From the NCBI GenBank assembly GCA_026706985.1, contig JAPOXR010000056.1, positions 1-40,444 on the forward strand: 40,444 bases of DNA, given 5' to 3'. Below are positions 7,296-16,954 of the stretch, in pieces. The notes below the pieces were generated by a model. That model ran no database searches and had not been told where the DNA came from. It saw only the letters and a list, made by a program, of their open reading frames with translations. Every line of letters starts with the position of its first letter. The first letter of the stretch is position 1. The stretch comes from Paracoccaceae bacterium. Lineage in GTDB: Bacteria > Pseudomonadota > Alphaproteobacteria > Rhodobacterales > Rhodobacteraceae. The position numbers were made by a program, and so were the translations under genes.

Positions 7296-10200
7296 ATGAA
7301 TCAAGGGTTTGAAATTCAGCGGGAACAGGAACAGCGGCGTCGGGCTGGGGAGTCGGGCCTGTATCTGCCCGGACAGGAACATGATTCATGCGGCGTCGGG
7401 ATGGTGGTTTCAATCGACGGAATTCAGTCCCGGCGGGTGGTTGAATCCGGCGTTGAGGCACTCAAGGCCGTCTGGCACCGGGGCGCGGTCGATGCCGACG
7501 GAAAGACCGGGGATGGGGCCGGCCTTTTGCTGCAGATGCCGAAACAGTTTTTCTACGACCAGGTGCGCCGCACCGGGCACGAACCGGATGAAATGCGGCA
7601 GATCGCGGTTGGAATGGTTTTTCTGCCGCGCACGGATTTTGCCGCACAGGAAAACTGCCGCTCGATCGTTGAAGCCGAGATTCTGAGAATGGGTCACACC
7701 ATCTATGGTTGGCGCCATGTGCCGGTGGAGACATCTGTTCTCGGCGAGAAGGCCAAGGCTACGCGGCCGGAAATCGAGCAGATCATGATCGCCGAAGGCA
7801 AAGGGATCAGCGAGGATGAGTTTGAGCGCGAACTTTATCTGATCCGCAGGCGTATCGAGAAATCCGTGACCCAGGGGCAGTTCAACGATTTCTATATCTG
7901 TTCCCTGTCCTGCCTGACCATCGTCTACAAAGGAATGATGCTGGCTGAACAGGTTGCGGAATTCTACCCGGATCTGAAGGACCAGCGTTTGATCTCCGCC
8001 TTTGCCCTGTATCACCAGCGCTATTCCACGAACACCTTTCCGCAATGGTGGTTGGCACAGCCGTTCCGTGCGCTCGCCCATAATGGTGAAATCAACACCA
8101 TCAAGGGCAATCTGAACTGGCTGCGGAGCCATGAGATCCGAATGGCCTCGGCGAGTTTCGGCAGGCTGGCCGACGACATCAAGCCCGTTGTCTTGAAGGG
8201 ATCCTCGGATTCGGCGTCATTGGATTCTGTGTTCGAGGTCATGGTCCGGGCCGGACGCAATGCCCCGATGGCGAAAACTGTGCTCATTCCCGAAGCCTGG
8301 TCGAAGAAAGGCGAGGAAATGCCCCGGGAATGGCAGGATATGTACAATTACTGCAACGCCATCATGGAACCCTGGGATGGACCCGCTTCGGTTACCATGA
8401 CCGATGGCCGTTGGGTCTGCGCCGGCATGGACAGGAACGGGCTCAGGCCGATGCGCTATTCGGTGACCAGTGACCGGCTTCTCTTCGCCGGTTCTGAAAC
8501 CGGAATGGTTACGCTCGACGAATCCTCGATACTCGAAAAGGGTGCCCTCGGCCCTGGGCAGATGGTGGCCGTCGATCTGCAGAAGCGGAAACTCTACCAT
8601 GATGCGGAGCTCAAACACATGTTGGCGTCCTCGCGTCCTTTCTCTGAAAGAGTGGCGAATATCGAGGAGCTGGACAGTGTCATCGGGTCTCCTTCCGAGG
8701 CGCCTCTGTTCAACGGTGCGGCACTGCGCCGCCGACAGGCGATGGCGGGTTTCACGCTGGAAGAATTGGAAATGGTCCTGGCGCCGATGGTGGAAGACGG
8801 CAAGGAAGCGGTCGCATCCATGGGCGATGATACCCCTCCGGCGGTTTTATCCGCCGGCTACCGTCCGCTCAGCCATTATTTCCGGCAGAATTTCAGCCAG
8901 GTCACGAACCCGCCGATCGACTCGCTGCGTGAACACCGGGTGATGAGCCTGAAGACACGCTTCGGCAATCTACGGAATCTGCTTGATGAAGACGGTACGC
9001 AGGTGGCTGCCGCCATCCATGAAACGCCCTTCCTCAGCAATGCGGAATTCGCCGCCGTGATGGATTATTTCGGTGATTCAGTGGCCGTGATCGATTGTTC
9101 CTTCGCTGCCGATGATGGACCCGATGCGCTTCAGGAAGCGTTGGACCGGATCCGCTCGGAAGCGGAAGATGCCGTTCGCTCCGGGTATCACCATCTTTCC
9201 CTGTCCGATATTGAGCAGGGGCCGGAATCGGTTCCGATCCCGATGATTCTCGCCACCAGTGCCGTTAACAGCCGCCTGACGCAAAGGGGGCTGCGCACTT
9301 TCGTGTCGCTCAATGTGCGCTCCGCCGAATGCGTCGATCCACATGATTTCGCAATCCTGATCGGTTGCGGAGCGACAACGGTGAATGCCTATCTGGCCCA
9401 GGATTCCATCGCCGACCGGATCGAGCGCGGGCTTATTGACATGTCTTTGGAGCAGGCGGTCAGCCAGTATCGCGAGGCCATAGATCAGGGTCTGCTCAAG
9501 ATCATGTCAAAGATGGGGATATCGGTGATTTCCTCCTATCGCGGCGGGCTGAATTTCGAGGCGGTGGGCCTGTCGCGGGCCATGGTCGCCGAGTATTTCC
9601 CCGGTATGCTCAGCCGGGTGTCCGGGATAGGGGTTTCCGGATTGCAGCAGAATCTGCTTGCGGCGCATGAGCGCAGCCTCCGTGGACCCGAAACGACATT
9701 GCCGATCGGCGGATTTTACAAGGCGCGGCATTCCGGCGAGGCGCATGCCTGGGAAGCCCGGTCGATGCATATGCTGCAGACGGCCTGCGACCGATCCAGC
9801 TATGACCTTTGGAAAAAATTCTCCGCCGAGCTGCAGTCGCGCCCGCCGATCCACCTGCGCGACCTTTTGGAAATTTCCCCGGAGGAAAAACCGGTGTCGC
9901 TGGACAAGGTTGAGTCGATCACCGCGATCCGCAAGAGATTCGTCACCCCCGGCATGTCGCTCGGCGCCCTCAGCCCGGAGGCGCACCGGACATTGAATGT
10001 GGCCATGAACCGGATCGGCGCGAAATCCGATTCCGGCGAAGGCGGCGAGGATCCGGCGCATTTCACGCCGGATCCGAATGGCGACAATCCGTCAGCGCGG
10101 ATCAAGCAGGTTGCCAGCGGCCGGTTCGGCGTCACCGCCGAATATCTGAATCATTGCGACGAGCTTGAAATCAAGATCGCACAGGGGGCGAAACCCGGCG

Positions 10201-11825
10201 AAGGCGGGCAGCTGCCCGGACTCAAGGTGACCGAACTGATTGCCAGACTCCGTCATTCCACGGCCGGCGTCACGCTGATTTCTCCGCCGCCGCATCATGA
10301 CATCTACTCGATCGAGGATCTGGCTCAGCTTATCTACGATCTCAAGCAGATCAACCCGCATGCGAAAGTCACTGTGAAGCTGGTCTCGTCCAGTGGAATC
10401 GGCACCATCGCCGCCGGCGTGGCGAAGGCGAAAGCGGATGTGATCCTGGTGTCGGGCCATAATGGCGGCACCGGGGCATCGCCGGCGACTTCGATAAAAT
10501 TCGCCGGTCTGCCCTGGGAAATCGGCTTGTCGGAAGTTCACCAGGTGCTGACTTTGAACCATCTGCGTGACCGGGTCACATTGCGCACCGATGGCGGTCT
10601 GCGCACCGGACGCGACATTGTCATCGCCGCAATGATGGGGGCGGAGGAATACGGCATCGGTACCGCCGCTCTGGTGTCGATGGGCTGCATCATGGTCCGG
10701 CAGTGCCACTCCAATACCTGCCCGGTCGGCGTCTGCACCCAGGATGAAAGGCTGCGGGCGAAATTCACCGGCAATGCCGAAAAGGTGGTCAATCTGATGA
10801 CCTTCTATGCCCAGGAGGTACGTGAGATTCTTGCCTCCATCGGCGCCCGGTCGTTGCAGGAGATTGTCGGGCGTGCCGATCTGCTTGCCCAAGTGTCAAG
10901 GGGCGCGGCGCATCTTGATGATCTTGATCTCAATCCGTTGCTGGTCACGGTGGACGACCGGCAGAAAATCGGCAGCAGTCTGAAGCGCCCGCGGAACGAA
11001 GTCGACGATACGCTGGACTCGGAAATCTTCAAGGATGCGCAGGCATTCTTCAAGGATGGTGAGAAAATGCAGCTGTCCTACACCGTGCGCAATACCGACC
11101 GCACCATCGGTGCACGAACCTCGTCGCGGATTGTTGAAAGATTCGGAATGAATAATTCGCTTCAGCCCGATCATTTGACAGTCAGATTGACCGGCTCCGC
11201 CGGGCAGTCGCTCGGTGCCTTTGCGGTCAAGGGGATCAAGCTTGAGATCTGGGGCGATGCGAATGACTATGTGGGTAAGGGTCTGTCCGGTGGGATGATC
11301 GTATTGCGGCCGCCGCTCGACTCCCGGCTGTCAGCTTCCGACAATGTCATCATCGGCAACACGGTGCTTTACGGTGCCACCGGCGGGTCGCTGTTCGCCG
11401 CCGGGCGGGCCGGAGAGAGATTCTGCGTGCGGAACTCGGGCGCTGAAGTCGCCGTCGAGGGGTGCGGAGCGAATGGCTGTGAATACATGACCGGTGGTGT
11501 GGCGGTGATTTTGGGCCCGATCGGAACCAATTTCGGTGCCGGCATGACAGGCGGCATGGCGTATATTTTTGATCCGGACGGCACCGCACCGGGCTTGATG
11601 AATCTGGACACGCTGGTTGTCGGACGGCTTGCCTCTCCGCATTGGGAAGCGCAGTGCCGGACCGTCATCGAAAGACATGCGGCTGAGACCGGCAGCGAAA
11701 CAGCGCGCAACCTACTGGAGAATTGGGAGTCGGAGCGATGGAAGTTTCTCCAGGCCTGCCCCAGGGAAATGGTGTCCCGCCTACCCTATCCGCTCGAATC
11801 CGAACCCTTGGCCCGCAGCGCTTGA
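7296..11825 (+). CDS. gltB: Glutamate synthase (NADPH) large (alpha) subunit
   Basis: The 1509-residue protein is full length for the bacterial alpha subunit. A short propeptide precedes Cys32 in EHDSCGVGMV, the N-terminal nucleophile of the class II glutamine amidotransferase domain that releases ammonia from glutamine. The central and FMN-binding synthase domains follow, with SDSGEGGEDPAHF, KPGEGGQLPG and VSGHNGGTGASP. The 3Fe-4S cluster ligands lie in GCIMVRQCHSNTC, starting at Cys1131. The C-terminal beta-helix domain is glycine rich (GLSGGMIVLRPP, GATGGSLFAAG). It starts with ATG after a GAAAGGA ribosome-binding site and works with GltD in ammonium assimilation. Confidence 0.97.
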   Translation: MNQGFEIQREQEQRRRAGESGLYLPGQEHDSCGVGMVVSIDGIQSRRVVESGVEALKAVWHRGAVDADGKTGDGAGLLLQMPKQFFYDQVRRTGHEPDEMRQIAVGMVFLPRTDFAAQENCRSIVEAEILRMGHTIYGWRHVPVETSVLGEKAKATRPEIEQIMIAEGKGISEDEFERELYLIRRRIEKSVTQGQFNDFYICSLSCLTIVYKGMMLAEQVAEFYPDLKDQRLISAFALYHQRYSTNTFPQWWLAQPFRALAHNGEINTIKGNLNWLRSHEIRMASASFGRLADDIKPVVLKGSSDSASLDSVFEVMVRAGRNAPMAKTVLIPEAWSKKGEEMPREWQDMYNYCNAIMEPWDGPASVTMTDGRWVCAGMDRNGLRPMRYSVTSDRLLFAGSETGMVTLDESSILEKGALGPGQMVAVDLQKRKLYHDAELKHMLASSRPFSERVANIEELDSVIGSPSEAPLFNGAALRRRQAMAGFTLEELEMVLAPMVEDGKEAVASMGDDTPPAVLSAGYRPLSHYFRQNFSQVTNPPIDSLREHRVMSLKTRFGNLRNLLDEDGTQVAAAIHETPFLSNAEFAAVMDYFGDSVAVIDCSFAADDGPDALQEALDRIRSEAEDAVRSGYHHLSLSDIEQGPESVPIPMILATSAVNSRLTQRGLRTFVSLNVRSAECVDPHDFAILIGCGATTVNAYLAQDSIADRIERGLIDMSLEQAVSQYREAIDQGLLKIMSKMGISVISSYRGGLNFEAVGLSRAMVAEYFPGMLSRVSGIGVSGLQQNLLAAHERSLRGPETTLPIGGFYKARHSGEAHAWEARSMHMLQTACDRSSYDLWKKFSAELQSRPPIHLRDLLEISPEEKPVSLDKVESITAIRKRFVTPGMSLGALSPEAHRTLNVAMNRIGAKSDSGEGGEDPAHFTPDPNGDNPSARIKQVASGRFGVTAEYLNHCDELEIKIAQGAKPGEGGQLPGLKVTELIARLRHSTAGVTLISPPPHHDIYSIEDLAQLIYDLKQINPHAKVTVKLVSSSGIGTIAAGVAKAKADVILVSGHNGGTGASPATSIKFAGLPWEIGLSEVHQVLTLNHLRDRVTLRTDGGLRTGRDIVIAAMMGAEEYGIGTAALVSMGCIMVRQCHSNTCPVGVCTQDERLRAKFTGNAEKVVNLMTFYAQEVREILASIGARSLQEIVGRADLLAQVSRGAAHLDDLDLNPLLVTVDDRQKIGSSLKRPRNEVDDTLDSEIFKDAQAFFKDGEKMQLSYTVRNTDRTIGARTSSRIVERFGMNNSLQPDHLTVRLTGSAGQSLGAFAVKGIKLEIWGDANDYVGKGLSGGMIVLRPPLDSRLSASDNVIIGNTVLYGATGGSLFAAGRAGERFCVRNSGAEVAVEGCGANGCEYMTGGVAVILGPIGTNFGAGMTGGMAYIFDPDGTAPGLMNLDTLVVGRLASPHWEAQCRTVIERHAAETGSETARNLLENWESERWKFLQACPREMVSRLPYPLESEPLARSA

Positions 11826-12025
11826 CGGTGCCGGACACAGAACCGCCGCTCCGCCGGAATACAGCTCAGCCGGACTGAATGATGCACGCAAGGCATTCGG
11901 CGGACAAACCTGTTAGCCGGATTTTCGGCAATCGCAGCTGCTTGTCCTCAAGCCGGAATCAATTCCGATGATCTGCACGGCGTTGCACCGCCGCCTTTTG
12001 TGCCTTTCGCCGGTTGGAGATGGTT

Positions 12026-13288
12026 TCAGTGCCGGGCTTCAGGGCTGCAGGCGTACTGATAACGGCGCAGAACATTCTGTATGGCTCTTATTGGAATATC
12101 CTCCTGTGGTTCACATTCCGCGAGTTCCGGCAGAAATTGTTTCATGACCGGATGCGGAATTCGCCGTTCAGCCAGCCTTTGCCGGAGTCGGGAGACGGCC
12201 TGTTCCACCTGTGCCATGGGCCAGCAGTAACGGATCCGGTCCGAGTAGCTGAAATGCCGCTGGAGCCAAAGCGCAGTGGCATTGCCTGAATAATGGTCCT
12301 GCCAATGCCGGGGTGAGGAAAGCATGGCTTCTTCCATGGTTGCCATCAAGGTGCCGGAAGGTGGGTGCCCGTCGAGAATGTCAGCCACCGCATCGAGTGC
12401 GTAAAATGCCTCTCGAAGGGCAAAGGTCAGGGATGGTCCGACCTTGAGGATAGCGAAGCCGTTGGCCACCAGGTTATGCAGCCCGTCCCCGGTCTGGTAG
12501 TCGGTCGAGTGTGCTTCGAACACAATACCGGGAAATGATTGGAGGGTTCGGCGGAGCGCCTGCGCCTTTCCGGCTTCAAAATGGACAATGTCAGTGTGGC
12601 TGAATTCGACGCCCGGCTGCACAACGAGGGCGATGACACGGGAAAACGCTTGCTGCAGTCGGAGCGACTCAAACGCTTTTTCATGCACTTCATATGTTTG
12701 AAACACGGACTCCGGATCCGTAATTTGCAGATCCCCGAGCGCATGTGTCGCACCGCCGGGGACTGGCACTTCGGTACCGATGACATAGACCGGGTCCGCG
12801 CCCGGGCTATGGGTTTCAGCGGCGGCGGCGAGGCGCGCCGCCCTGCAGGCAGTTGCCTGATCGGCAAGTGCGGCCGGTTCTCCCCGGCATCCCATCGAGG
12901 TGTCGAGGTGCAGTTTTGTGAACCCGGCACCGGCATAGGCCCGGATCATGGCCTCTGCATTGGTCATGGCTTCCTCGGCGGGCAGGTGCTTCCAGGGGTT
13001 GGGGCCGAGATGGTCCCCGCCGAGCACAAGCTTCGCGATATCGAATCCCACCCTGGCGCAGATTCCTTCGACAAATTCCCGGAAGTGAGCCGGCGACATG
13101 CCGGTATAACCACCATCCTGATTGACCTGATTGCAGGTCGCCTCGATCAGAGCCATATCGCCGGAATCGCGTGCCTGCAGGAGTGTCGCCTCAATGACCA
13201 GCGGATGCGCCGAACAGACCGAGGTGATGCCGAGATGTTCGCCGCGGTGATACGCGGCGGGTATTGCGAGCAGCGGGTGCGCGCTCAT
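12026..13288 (-). CDS. gatZ: GatZ/KbaZ-family protein, probable D-tagatose 6-phosphate 4-epimerase
   Basis: The 420-residue TIM-barrel protein has the family blocks GGDHLGPNPWK, KLHLDTSMGCRGE, YVIGTEVPVPGG and FEAHSTDYQT. In enterobacteria GatZ/KbaZ proteins accompany the catalytic GatY/KbaY subunit of tagatose-1,6-bisphosphate aldolase. Here there is no gatY/kbaY. The gene overlaps a sugar kinase by four bases (ATGA at 13288-13285) next to a polyol operon. In Agrobacterium tumefaciens C58 a comparable kinase plus stand-alone GatZ pair handles D-altritol, and GatZ there epimerises D-tagatose 6-phosphate to D-fructose 6-phosphate (established knowledge, from memory). I infer the same role here. 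The start ATG at 13288 fits the family (MSAHPLLAIPAAYHRGE); the frame is open further upstream only inside the kinase gene. Confidence 0.88.
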   Translation of the reverse strand: MSAHPLLAIPAAYHRGEHLGITSVCSAHPLVIEATLLQARDSGDMALIEATCNQVNQDGGYTGMSPAHFREFVEGICARVGFDIAKLVLGGDHLGPNPWKHLPAEEAMTNAEAMIRAYAGAGFTKLHLDTSMGCRGEPAALADQATACRAARLAAAAETHSPGADPVYVIGTEVPVPGGATHALGDLQITDPESVFQTYEVHEKAFESLRLQQAFSRVIALVVQPGVEFSHTDIVHFEAGKAQALRRTLQSFPGIVFEAHSTDYQTGDGLHNLVANGFAILKVGPSLTFALREAFYALDAVADILDGHPPSGTLMATMEEAMLSSPRHWQDHYSGNATALWLQRHFSYSDRIRYCWPMAQVEQAVSRLRQRLAERRIPHPVMKQFLPELAECEPQEDIPIRAIQNVLRRYQYACSPEARH

Positions 13289-14226
13289 GCGGCTTGCGAA
13301 CGCACAAGCGCTTCCAGTGTGGGTAGATCCGACGCGCCTTCCATCGGACCACGCTTCGCCACCGCGAGCGCACCGCATGCGGCTGCCAATCGCAGAGCCC
13401 GCGCCGGCTCCATGCGGCGCAGCCAAAGCGAAGTGAAAGCCGCGCCGAAACAGTCGCCGGCTCCTGTCGGATCTATTTCATCGGCGGGAAAGGCGCGCTG
13501 CGCGAATTGCCGCCCGGCGTCAAAATAGGCCGCACCCTCGGCACCGCGCTTGTGCACAACAGCCCGGACACCACGCTGCAGCAACTCGGCAACTGCGCCG
13601 ACCGTCTCATCCGCATCGGTGAGGAGGGTTAACTCGTCGTCGCTCGGCAGGTAAAGATCGGTCATCACCAGCATGCGCGACAGGGCATCGCCGAGCCCTT
13701 CCGTCGGCAGAATTTCCTTCCTGAGATTCGGGTCGAAGGATATCGTTCCGCCGCGCCGGCGCAGGGTTTCGGCTGCCTCAAGATTGAGTGCCGCGAATTC
13801 CGGGCTGGCGAGGGAGGGGCCGGTGACGTGTAGATGATCCGCGGAATGGATAAGTGCCCTGACTGCGGGATTCACATGCAGGTAACCACAGGCGCTGTGG
13901 CGGATATTGTAGACAAAATCGCGGCTGCCATCTTCGCGGTAGCGCACGAAAGCACTGCCGGTCGGCCGGTCCGGGTCGACAAACACACCGGAAATATCGA
14001 CTCCGTCCTCGGCGAGCCGGTTGAGGTTCAACCGTCCGAAATCATCATCTCCGACAGATGAGATGATGGCCACGGGCTGACCGAGTCTGGCCGCCTGATC
14101 GGCATAGATGGCTGAAGCCCCGGATGGAAACGGGCCTGTCAATGGCTGCGGCTGCAGGAAACCATCGCCGATTGAATCCGCCATGATCTCCGCCAGGATA
14201 TCGCCGATGATCAAAATCTTCTTCAT
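13285..14226 (-). CDS. PfkB-family ketohexose kinase (tagatose/fructose kinase type)
   Basis: The 313-residue ribokinase-fold kinase has the PfkB signatures: an N-terminal sugar-binding region with GPFPSGASA, SSVGDDDFG around residues 57-64, and the C-terminal motif DPTGAGDCFGAAF, with GAGD at 255-258 and Asp258 as the catalytic base. It would phosphorylate a ketohexose with ATP in the cytoplasm. The four-base overlap with gatZ indicates translational coupling, and that partner points to D-tagatose as a substrate. Fructose made by the mannitol dehydrogenase of the facing operon would also need a kinase, and the Rhodobacter smo/mtl cluster has a fructokinase gene, mtlZ, for that step. No other kinase is present here. 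The start ATG has no strong ribosome-binding site. Confidence 0.85.
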   Translation of the reverse strand: MKKILIIGDILAEIMADSIGDGFLQPQPLTGPFPSGASAIYADQAARLGQPVAIISSVGDDDFGRLNLNRLAEDGVDISGVFVDPDRPTGSAFVRYREDGSRDFVYNIRHSACGYLHVNPAVRALIHSADHLHVTGPSLASPEFAALNLEAAETLRRRGGTISFDPNLRKEILPTEGLGDALSRMLVMTDLYLPSDDELTLLTDADETVGAVAELLQRGVRAVVHKRGAEGAAYFDAGRQFAQRAFPADEIDPTGAGDCFGAAFTSLWLRRMEPARALRLAAACGALAVAKRGPMEGASDLPTLEALVRSQAA

Positions 14227-14476
14227 GTCTGCACCGGTTTAGCTGAGAATCCGTGCAGTATCACGGTTTCTGACAATTGAGCTTATATCGCATGAAACAC
14301 GCGGCGATAACTGGATGCAATTTGACAAGCGGGTTTGTGGTCCACCGGTACGTCGCAATGGGAAAAATAGGTTGCATGCGTGGAGTTTGATTTCCAAAAC
14401 CGGGAGCGGAAACAGTGCCGGGCTGCATTTCACTTGCCTGTAGCCGGATTCGATCTTGGAAGGGGGGTGAGTGCAT

Positions 14477-14507
14477 TTGCGGAGATTGAGCGCTATAATC
14501 TCCGCAA
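14477..14507 (+). promoter_or_regulatory. Perfect 11-bp dyad over a -10 box upstream of the Fic gene
   Basis: TTGCGGAGATT (14477-14487) and AATCTCCGCAA (14497-14507) are exact inverse complements separated by nine bases, and the centre itself contains the palindrome AGCGCT. A consensus-like -10 element, TATAAT, occupies 14494-14499 at the edge of the right arm, and the Fic start codon lies 12 bases beyond the dyad. Its place over the -10 box and next to the ribosome-binding site AAGGAG suggests an operator or an RNA hairpin that masks the start. Confidence 0.6.
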
Positions 14508-14519
14508 GGAGTGCGGAGA

Positions 14520-15638
14520 ATGCCTGTCTATATTCATGAACTTGGCAACTGGCCACATTTCCGCTGGGACCATGCGGCCATTGCGGCTTTGCTGGCCAAG
14601 GTCAGCCGGAGTCAGGGGCGGCTGGTCGGTCGAATGGAAGCGCTGGGCTTTGACCTGCGTAATGAGGCGGTTCTTGAAACACTGGCTGAAGATGTACAGA
14701 AATCCAGTGAGATCGAAGGCGAGATTTTGAACAAGGCACAGGTGCGTTCTTCGGTCGCGCGGCGGCTGGGTATTGATATCGCTGCCCTGCCTCAGGTGGA
14801 CCGTAAGGTCGAAGGCATTGTGGAAATGACACTTAACGCAACGCAGCGATTCGACGCGCCGTTGAACGAGGAGCGTCTTTTCGCATGGCATGCCTCACTC
14901 TTCCCGACCGGGCACAGCGGAATGTCCAAAATCAAGGTTGGAGATTGGCGTGAAGATCAAGGCGGACCCATGCAGGTTGTTTCCGGACCGATTGGAAGAG
15001 AAATTGTCCACTATCAAGCGCCAAGTGCCAATCTGCTCAAGTCAGAGATGTCTGCCTTCCTGAAATGGTTTGAGGAAAACGAAACCGACGACCTCGTATT
15101 CAAGGCAGCGCTTGCACATCTATGGTTCGTCACTATTCATCCGTTTGATGACGGCAATGGGCGGATTGCCCGCGCGATAGCTGATATGGCACTTGCCCGC
15201 TCAGAGAACAGCTCACAGCGAAATTACTCCATGTCGGCGCAAATCCGGAAAGAGCGCAATACCTACTATGATATCCTGGAGCGCACACAAAAAGGCGATC
15301 TGGACATCACGGAGTGGCTGACATGGTTCCTGGAATGCCTGGGGCGTTCGATCGAAGGTGCGGAAGGAACGCTTACGGGAATCTTGGAGAAAGCGGCCTT
15401 CTGGGAAAAGTTCAAGAATGAGTCAATCAGCAAACGTCAAAGGCTGGTGCTCAACAGGTTGCTGGATGGATTTGAAGGCAAACTCACTTCTTCAAAATGG
15501 GCGAAACTCACCAAAACTTCTCAGGACACGGCCTATCGTGATGTCGTCGACCTGGTTGAACGAGGCATTTTGAAGAAAGATGCTGCCGGCGGGCGCAGCA
15601 CGAGTTATTCGCTCATAAAGATTCAGGATGATGCGTAG
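14520..15638 (+). CDS. Fic-family protein (class II, DUF4172 N-terminus), predicted AMP transferase
   Basis: The 372-residue protein has three parts. The N-terminal region (residues 1-110, beginning MPVYIHELGNWPHF) is of the DUF4172 type. It contains the inhibitory helix motif SSEIEG at residues 62-67, which fits (S/T)xxxE(G/N) and whose Glu blocks productive ATP binding. The Fic core carries HPFDDGNGRIAR at residues 207-218, a complete catalytic motif. The C-terminal region (from about residue 300) looks like a winged helix, with KLTKTSQDTAYRDVVDLVERG. Such proteins modify target proteins, mostly by AMP transfer. I chose ATG at 14520 because AAGGAG ends eight bases before it; GTG at 14511 is too close to that site. 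It sits between the kinase and the LacI gene and is probably unrelated to polyol use. Confidence 0.9.
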   Translation: MPVYIHELGNWPHFRWDHAAIAALLAKVSRSQGRLVGRMEALGFDLRNEAVLETLAEDVQKSSEIEGEILNKAQVRSSVARRLGIDIAALPQVDRKVEGIVEMTLNATQRFDAPLNEERLFAWHASLFPTGHSGMSKIKVGDWREDQGGPMQVVSGPIGREIVHYQAPSANLLKSEMSAFLKWFEENETDDLVFKAALAHLWFVTIHPFDDGNGRIARAIADMALARSENSSQRNYSMSAQIRKERNTYYDILERTQKGDLDITEWLTWFLECLGRSIEGAEGTLTGILEKAAFWEKFKNESISKRQRLVLNRLLDGFEGKLTSSKWAKLTKTSQDTAYRDVVDLVERGILKKDAAGGRSTSYSLIKIQDDA

Positions 15639-15860
15639 GTGTTTGACGCTGCATCTGCCAGGCCTTGGTGCGGGTGTCACCTGTTGCAGGATACGGCTGA
15701 GCCGGACCCGCTGAATCCCCGGTGTGGATTCTGCCATGTATCGAATCATGCCGCCTTGAATTGAAATGTCCTTGCGAATCCATGAATTTCCGGGGTGCCT
15801 CCGGTGACACCTGCTTGACCGCCAATCATAGAAATTTGTACAAGAATCGAGCAAAGCTAC

Positions 15861-15871
15861 CGCGTGTAAAA
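15861..15871 (-). promoter_or_regulatory. Putative LacI-family operator upstream of the lacI gene
   Basis: On the minus strand this reads TTTTACACGCG. It matches the sequence TTTTACATGCG in the smoE promoter at all but one position. It is embedded in CGCGT-N5-ACGCG (15861-15875) and lies 48 bases before the regulator's start codon, as expected for autoregulation. Confidence 0.4.
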
Positions 15872-15919
15872 CGCGCTCCAGCCCCTTATGCGTGGGAGCA
15901 ATGTCGCGGAGGCCGCTGA

Positions 15920-16945
15920 ATGCCGGGTCGTAAAATTAAGAATATGGAGGAGCTTGCCGAGGTCAGCGGTATTTCGCGGCCGACGCTGTCCAAGTTTTTC
16001 CAGGATCCCGACAGCGTGCGCAAATCGACGCGGTCCCGGATTGAGAACGCATTGAAGAAGTTCGATTACCGGCCCAATATCTTTGCCATCAACCAGCACC
16101 GGAAGCTCACCAGGATCATCGGCATTCTGGTTCCGTATCTCGCCGACCCGTTCTTCGCCGAAATTGCGCGTATGATCGAGCGGTTATGCATCGGCGCCGG
16201 ATACTGGCCGGTGCTGTTCAATGCGCATGGAATGCGGCAGCTGGAGAATGATGCCTTGACGACACTGCAGTCGCTGCGCCCCGCCGGGGCGCTGCTGGCA
16301 CCGCTCGGGCGCAATTCCGATTTCGCCGCGGTGCAGCGCTTCACGGAGGAGTTCCCCACGGTCATCTTTGACAGCAATGTCAATGTCGGCCGGGCATTCG
16401 TCGGCTCAGACAATTTTCAGAGCATTCCCCTGATCGTGGATTATCTGTGTCGGACCGGCGAGCCGCCCTGCTTCTTTGAAATGCCGCCGGTGAATCCGAA
16501 TGCCAACAAACGCCGCGAAGCTTACATCCAGTGCATGCACCACCTCGGCCACGAGCCGAAAGTCATCCGGGTACGGGGTCAGGACTGGGATTTTGAAAGA
16601 ATCGGACGCGATGAAGGGCTGCGCCTGTTCTCGGAACGTGCCTTGCCCTCCGACACCGTGCTCTGCAGCAATGACCGCCTGGCCATCGGCCTGCTCGCGG
16701 CGGCGTATCAGAAAGGCCTGCGGGTGGGACACGGGCCGAACTGCGCCATCCGCATCGCCGGCCATGATGACCACCCTTGGTCGCAATTCACCTGCCCGCC
16801 CCTGACCACGGTTTCCCAGGATTACCGCTCAATCGCCAGGCGCAGCGTCGAAGTTTTGTATGACCTTATTGACGGGAAGATCGACAGCCAGGACCGCCCG
16901 GAAGAACTGTTCGAGGGGCAACTGGTGCTCCGGGCCTCGGCATAG
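15920..16945 (+). CDS. LacI-family transcriptional regulator, likely regulator of the polyol cluster
   Basis: The 341-residue protein has an N-terminal helix-turn-helix (residues about 6-55: MEELAEVSGISRPTLSKFF, then a hinge helix with NALKKFDYRPNIFA) and a periplasmic-binding-protein-like effector domain (IIGILVPYLADPFFAEI at the start, VLCSNDRLAIGLLAAA in the second lobe, and a C-terminal LTTVSQDYRSIARRSVEVL). It starts with ATG after GGAGG. It lies directly upstream of smoE on the same strand with 223 bases between them, so it is the obvious local regulator and probably binds a hexitol or ketose. In Rhodobacter the smo operon has a different regulator, so this control arrangement is not the classical one. 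Confidence 0.9.
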   Translation: MPGRKIKNMEELAEVSGISRPTLSKFFQDPDSVRKSTRSRIENALKKFDYRPNIFAINQHRKLTRIIGILVPYLADPFFAEIARMIERLCIGAGYWPVLFNAHGMRQLENDALTTLQSLRPAGALLAPLGRNSDFAAVQRFTEEFPTVIFDSNVNVGRAFVGSDNFQSIPLIVDYLCRTGEPPCFFEMPPVNPNANKRREAYIQCMHHLGHEPKVIRVRGQDWDFERIGRDEGLRLFSERALPSDTVLCSNDRLAIGLLAAAYQKGLRVGHGPNCAIRIAGHDDHPWSQFTCPPLTTVSQDYRSIARRSVEVLYDLIDGKIDSQDRPEELFEGQLVLRASA

Positions 16946-16954
16946 AATCGATAT

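Noticed and set aside
10092-10892. Long antisense frame inside gltB (266 codons), and similar ones opposite narG and other genes
   Set aside because: Such frames are shadows of strongly codon-biased genes; their translations lack domain patterns and starts with ribosome-binding sites.
12026-13288. GatZ as the non-catalytic subunit of a tagatose-bisphosphate aldolase
   Set aside because: No gatY/kbaY aldolase gene is present in the cluster, and the coupled kinase and dehydrogenases fit an epimerase role better; an aldolase gene elsewhere in the genome cannot be excluded.
15673-15811. GGTGTCACC at 15673 and its inverse complement GGTGACACC at 15803 as ends of a small element
   Set aside because: Only nine bases match, the flanks differ, and nothing in between resembles an element or a gene.
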